Below, in pieces: positions 52,484 to 54,528 of a stretch of 54,528 nt of DNA. Position numbers and translations under genes: made by a program. The stretch's first letter is position 1, and the number at the start of each line of letters is the position of its first letter. The DNA comes from an uncultured Thalassolituus sp. (lineage in GTDB: Bacteria > Pseudomonadota > Gammaproteobacteria > Pseudomonadales > Oceanobacteraceae), in the NCBI GenBank assembly GCA_913061435.1, contig CAJXUK010000018.1:1-54528 (forward strand), in the 5' to 3' direction. A model generated the notes under the pieces. The model did no database searches and had not been told where the DNA came from. It was given only the letters and a program-made list of their open reading frames with translations.

Positions 52484-53371
52484 TTATTCGTCTACCAAGG
52501 TCTGGCACAAGCTAAATGCTTTGCCATCACCTCGATCCAACTGCTTAACCAGCTTAGGCAATACCTTTTCAAGTTTTGCCTTTAACGTCCAGGGTGGATT
52601 AATCACCAGTAGACCGGCAGAAGTCATGCCCATCTCATGACTATCTTCTGCTAGCCCCAACTCAAACTGTTGAATGTTTTTTATGCCTGCTTGTTTAAGT
52701 TTTCGCCACATAAAATCAACACGTTTACGATCAACCACGGGATACCAGATCGCATAAGTTCCTGAATTGAATTTTTTATGCGCCTTAATGACTGCTTCAA
52801 CCACATCACCATAATCACTTTTGATTTCATACGAAGGATCAATCAAGACTAATCCACGGCGACTGACTGGCGGCACCAAACTCAACAAACCTTTTAGACC
52901 ATCTTCCTGCTTGATACGAATCTTACGGGCTTGAGACTTGGAATCTGACGCCATAGACTCCGACAGAATACGAAAGTCACTGGAGTGCAGCTCAAATAGC
53001 CAAGCTTTATCTTTTTCTCTCGTGGGGTGAGTAATGTACTGATGAGCGATGGCAGGAGAACCCGGGTAAAAAGTTAACCCTTTCTTTTTAACATCAATGC
53101 CCTGTAAAGTGTTTAACTCATCAATCACGTTGAAGTAAGCGTCTAACTCAGGAAAATCAATGCGCTTTAACTTAGCGATACCGTCTTTATATTCCGATGT
53201 TTTATTCGCATTCGCTGAGCGCAAATCATACAAACCCGCTCCAGAATGAGTATCAATATAATCAAACGGCGTTTCTTTCTTATTGAAATGCTGCAAGCAT
53301 TCAACCAATACAATGTGCTTTAACACATCTGCGAAATTACCCGCATGATAAGAGTGACGATAGCTAAGCAA
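52484..53371 (-). CDS. rlmJ: 23S rRNA (adenine-2030-N6)-methyltransferase RlmJ
   Basis: Methylates A2030 of 23S rRNA using S-adenosylmethionine. At 295 residues it is the usual RlmJ length. It has the N-terminal YRHSYHAGNFADVLKHIVLV family motif, the SAM-loop region YIDTHSGAGLYDL, and the catalytic DPPY-type motif as LIDPSYE near residue 166. The C-terminal NPPW-like segment LLVINPPWTL is also present. It is a single gene followed by the shared terminator. Confidence 0.95.
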   Translation of the reverse strand: MLSYRHSYHAGNFADVLKHIVLVECLQHFNKKETPFDYIDTHSGAGLYDLRSANANKTSEYKDGIAKLKRIDFPELDAYFNVIDELNTLQGIDVKKKGLTFYPGSPAIAHQYITHPTREKDKAWLFELHSSDFRILSESMASDSKSQARKIRIKQEDGLKGLLSLVPPVSRRGLVLIDPSYEIKSDYGDVVEAVIKAHKKFNSGTYAIWYPVVDRKRVDFMWRKLKQAGIKNIQQFELGLAEDSHEMGMTSAGLLVINPPWTLKAKLEKVLPKLVKQLDRGDGKAFSLCQTLVDE

Positions 53372-53424
53372 AATAAACTCGATTTATAACAAAGAATGAA
53401 AGATATTATTCAGATTCTAACGCT

Positions 53425-53919
53425 TTAAGGCAGTGAAACAAGCTGCTTTTGATATTCCATTAACAAAGCGGTGAAATCAGTCAGCATAGCGGCGCGGTTT
53501 TCTAAGCTATCGTGGTACATTTGAGCAGTTAAATAATAAGATTTTGGTGTACCCATGTAAGAGTTTAATACTGGCATGGCTTGCTGAAAGATTTTACTCT
53601 GCTGGGCTAGATTTTGCTTTAAATCTTTAATCAGAATTTGATTTAAATGTTTATTAGCAAGCTGGCCCTTGATCGAACCATTAAACTGCTCTTGTAATGT
53701 TTGCAAAGCAATCTTGTGCCCCAATAACACCATTAAAGCATCACTATGACCAACATGATGTGAATGGCCGCTATGATCTAAATCTGCAGAATCACCACTT
53801 GTGTTAGATTGCGCGTTAGCGACTGGGATAGTCGACAGAGAAAACATTAGAGAGAACAATAGAGAGAACAATGGTGAAAACAACTTAGACTTTTCTAACA
53901 ATAATATTGGCAATAACAA
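53425..53919 (-). CDS. Secreted protein with His-rich N-terminus, unknown function
   Basis: A 164-residue exported protein. A long hydrophobic leader built of repeated FSLLFSL-type segments (about 14-30) precedes a NAQ-type cleavage site near residue 36. The mature N-terminus is rich in His and Asp (DLDHSGHSHHVGHSD), possibly a metal-binding patch. The remainder is helical. It was not recognised. Start TTG at 53919 has GAGG eight bases upstream. The leader-coding DNA contains a short tandem repeat (TTGTTCTCTCTA-like). Neighbours are rlmJ and the META-domain lipoprotein, 39 bases upstream, so cotranscription with the latter is possible. Confidence 0.65.
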   Translation of the reverse strand: MLLPILLLEKSKLFSPLFSLLFSLMFSLSTIPVANAQSNTSGDSADLDHSGHSHHVGHSDALMVLLGHKIALQTLQEQFNGSIKGQLANKHLNQILIKDLKQNLAQQSKIFQQAMPVLNSYMGTPKSYYLTAQMYHDSLENRAAMLTDFTALLMEYQKQLVSLP

Positions 53920-53958
53920 ACGTCATACCTCATAAATTATAAACAACCGGTTTTAAAC

Positions 53959-54432
53959 TTAATCGGCTTTTTGGAACAGTAAAAGTTCGTTCCCTGAACT
54001 ATCAAACAAACGCAGCTTTAAGTTCTCTACTTGATATATTTTGACCTGATTCATTTGCTGATTAAAGTTATCAGGAATGGCCATTTCTGCACAATACCTT
54101 CGGGTACTGGCGATAGGGCCAAACTGAATTTTTTGCTCATCAATGTAATCAATACTGGCAAAATAGCCGTTACAGCCATCTGTGCCCATGATACGCATAT
54201 CAGTAAGTTGAATTTCTAACCGAGGTCTTTCAGTATCCAGAGTTAAAGCTATTTTTTGCCCCTCAATAGCTTCTAATAACCAAATATCACTGGCAATAAT
54301 TTTACGCTCAGCATGAGTCAAATCGCTGTGTTTGTAGTAAGAATCTTGCAAAGCACACGCTGACAAACCAAAAATCAAAACGACTGGCGATATAAGCGTT
54401 AAGATCACTGATTTTGTTTTTTTTAAACTCAT
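53959..54432 (-). CDS. META-domain (HslJ-like) lipoprotein
   Basis: A 157-residue lipoprotein. The signal peptide ends in the lipobox LSAC near residue 26. The mature part contains a META/HslJ-like domain: a Trp-Leu-Leu-Glu stretch (ASDIWLLEAIEGQKI), the core MRIMGTDGCNGYFASI with the typical GxxGCN motif, and IQFGPIASTRRYCAEM; two Cys could form a disulfide. META proteins include E. coli HslJ, linked to heat shock and novobiocin resistance, but the function here is unknown. The 36 bases upstream lead directly into the hexamer array at the window end. Confidence 0.82.
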   Translation of the reverse strand: MSLKKTKSVILTLISPVVLIFGLSACALQDSYYKHSDLTHAERKIIASDIWLLEAIEGQKIALTLDTERPRLEIQLTDMRIMGTDGCNGYFASIDYIDEQKIQFGPIASTRRYCAEMAIPDNFNQQMNQVKIYQVENLKLRLFDSSGNELLLFQKAD

Positions 54433-54468
54433 GCTATTTCCTTTAACACCTGCTTTAACTGTTAACGG

Positions 54469-54528
54469 CTAGAACTAGAACTAGAACTAGAACTAGAACT
54501 AGAACTAGAACTAGAACTAGAACTAGAA
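54469..54528. repeat. Ten perfect CTAGAA hexamer repeats reaching the window edge
   Basis: The hexamer CTAGAA is repeated ten times without a mismatch from 54469 to the last base of the window; the array may continue. It begins 36 bases upstream of the META lipoprotein start, where promoter elements would be expected. Confidence 0.97.

Noticed and set aside
54469..54528. Hexamer array as a CRISPR or attachment site.
   Set aside because: There are no spacers, no flanking mobile genes and a six-base period; it is a simple sequence repeat.
1..54528. Insertion sequence, prophage or other mobile element.
   Set aside because: No transposase, integrase, phage structural gene or tRNA-linked boundary was seen; the gene content is core chromosomal.

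Overview
The window is ordinary chromosome of a marine-type gammaproteobacterium. It is AT-rich and densely coded. It carries gammaproteobacterial core clusters (dnaX-ybaB-recR with a 4.5S RNA gene upstream, ycgL-ycgN, rnd, lolCD, dinG, hrpA, hemH, rlmJ) plus malate synthase G, FadD and GspAB. The mixture resembles Oceanospirillales genera such as Oleispira or Bermanella; that placement is inference from gene content, not a measured match. No insertion sequence, prophage, integrase, tRNA, CRISPR array or rRNA was seen.

Layout. 1-4.9 kb: the tail of an unidentified gene, a DUF2062 membrane protein, LolD and a LolC/E permease (minus strand), an unknown secreted protein, and an alpha/beta hydrolase fused to a PilZ domain. 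5-10.4 kb (minus): an outer-membrane-like protein, GspA-GspB (type II secretion assembly) and DinG. 10.5-15.8 kb: malate synthase G (minus), a porin with a small PstS-like protein, and ferrochelatase. 15.9-18.1 kb (minus): a three-gene HvfABC-type cluster, with an EGKCG-repeat precursor peptide, a DUF692 multinuclear iron oxidase and a DUF2063 partner. This is a copper-binding RiPP system. 18.1-26 kb: HrpA, FadD, a monoacylglycerol-lipase-like hydrolase and an M23 peptidase.

26.1-36.1 kb (minus) is the most unusual block. It encodes a redoxin-like protein, several secreted or lipoprotein TPR/coiled-coil proteins, a small secreted protein, ExbB, two different ExbD proteins and a TonB/AgmX-like protein, with start-stop overlaps and 1-2 base gaps. 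It looks like a proton-driven trans-envelope machine of unknown purpose with no TonB-dependent receptor. One ExbD has Asn where the proton-relay Asp should be.

36.3-41 kb (minus): a MoxR ATPase with a CoxE-like VWA protein, and a TIGR03503-like VWA membrane protein. 41.1-47.1 kb (minus): a membrane protein, YcgN, YcgL, RNase D (apparently with a non-AUG start), RecR, YbaB, DnaX (with an intact programmed -1 frameshift cassette), the SRP RNA and a YbfE-like ribbon-helix-helix protein. 47.3-54.5 kb: a LonB-like protease, a REC-HisKA-HATPase-REC hybrid kinase, a crotonase, RlmJ, a His-rich secreted protein, a META-domain lipoprotein, and ten copies of a CTAGAA hexamer running off the window end.

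Most genes sit in tight cotranscribed groups closed by recognisable intrinsic terminators. Many starts were moved downstream or upstream of the longest open frame because of ribosome-binding sites, overlaps or family alignment; each such choice is explained in its entry.
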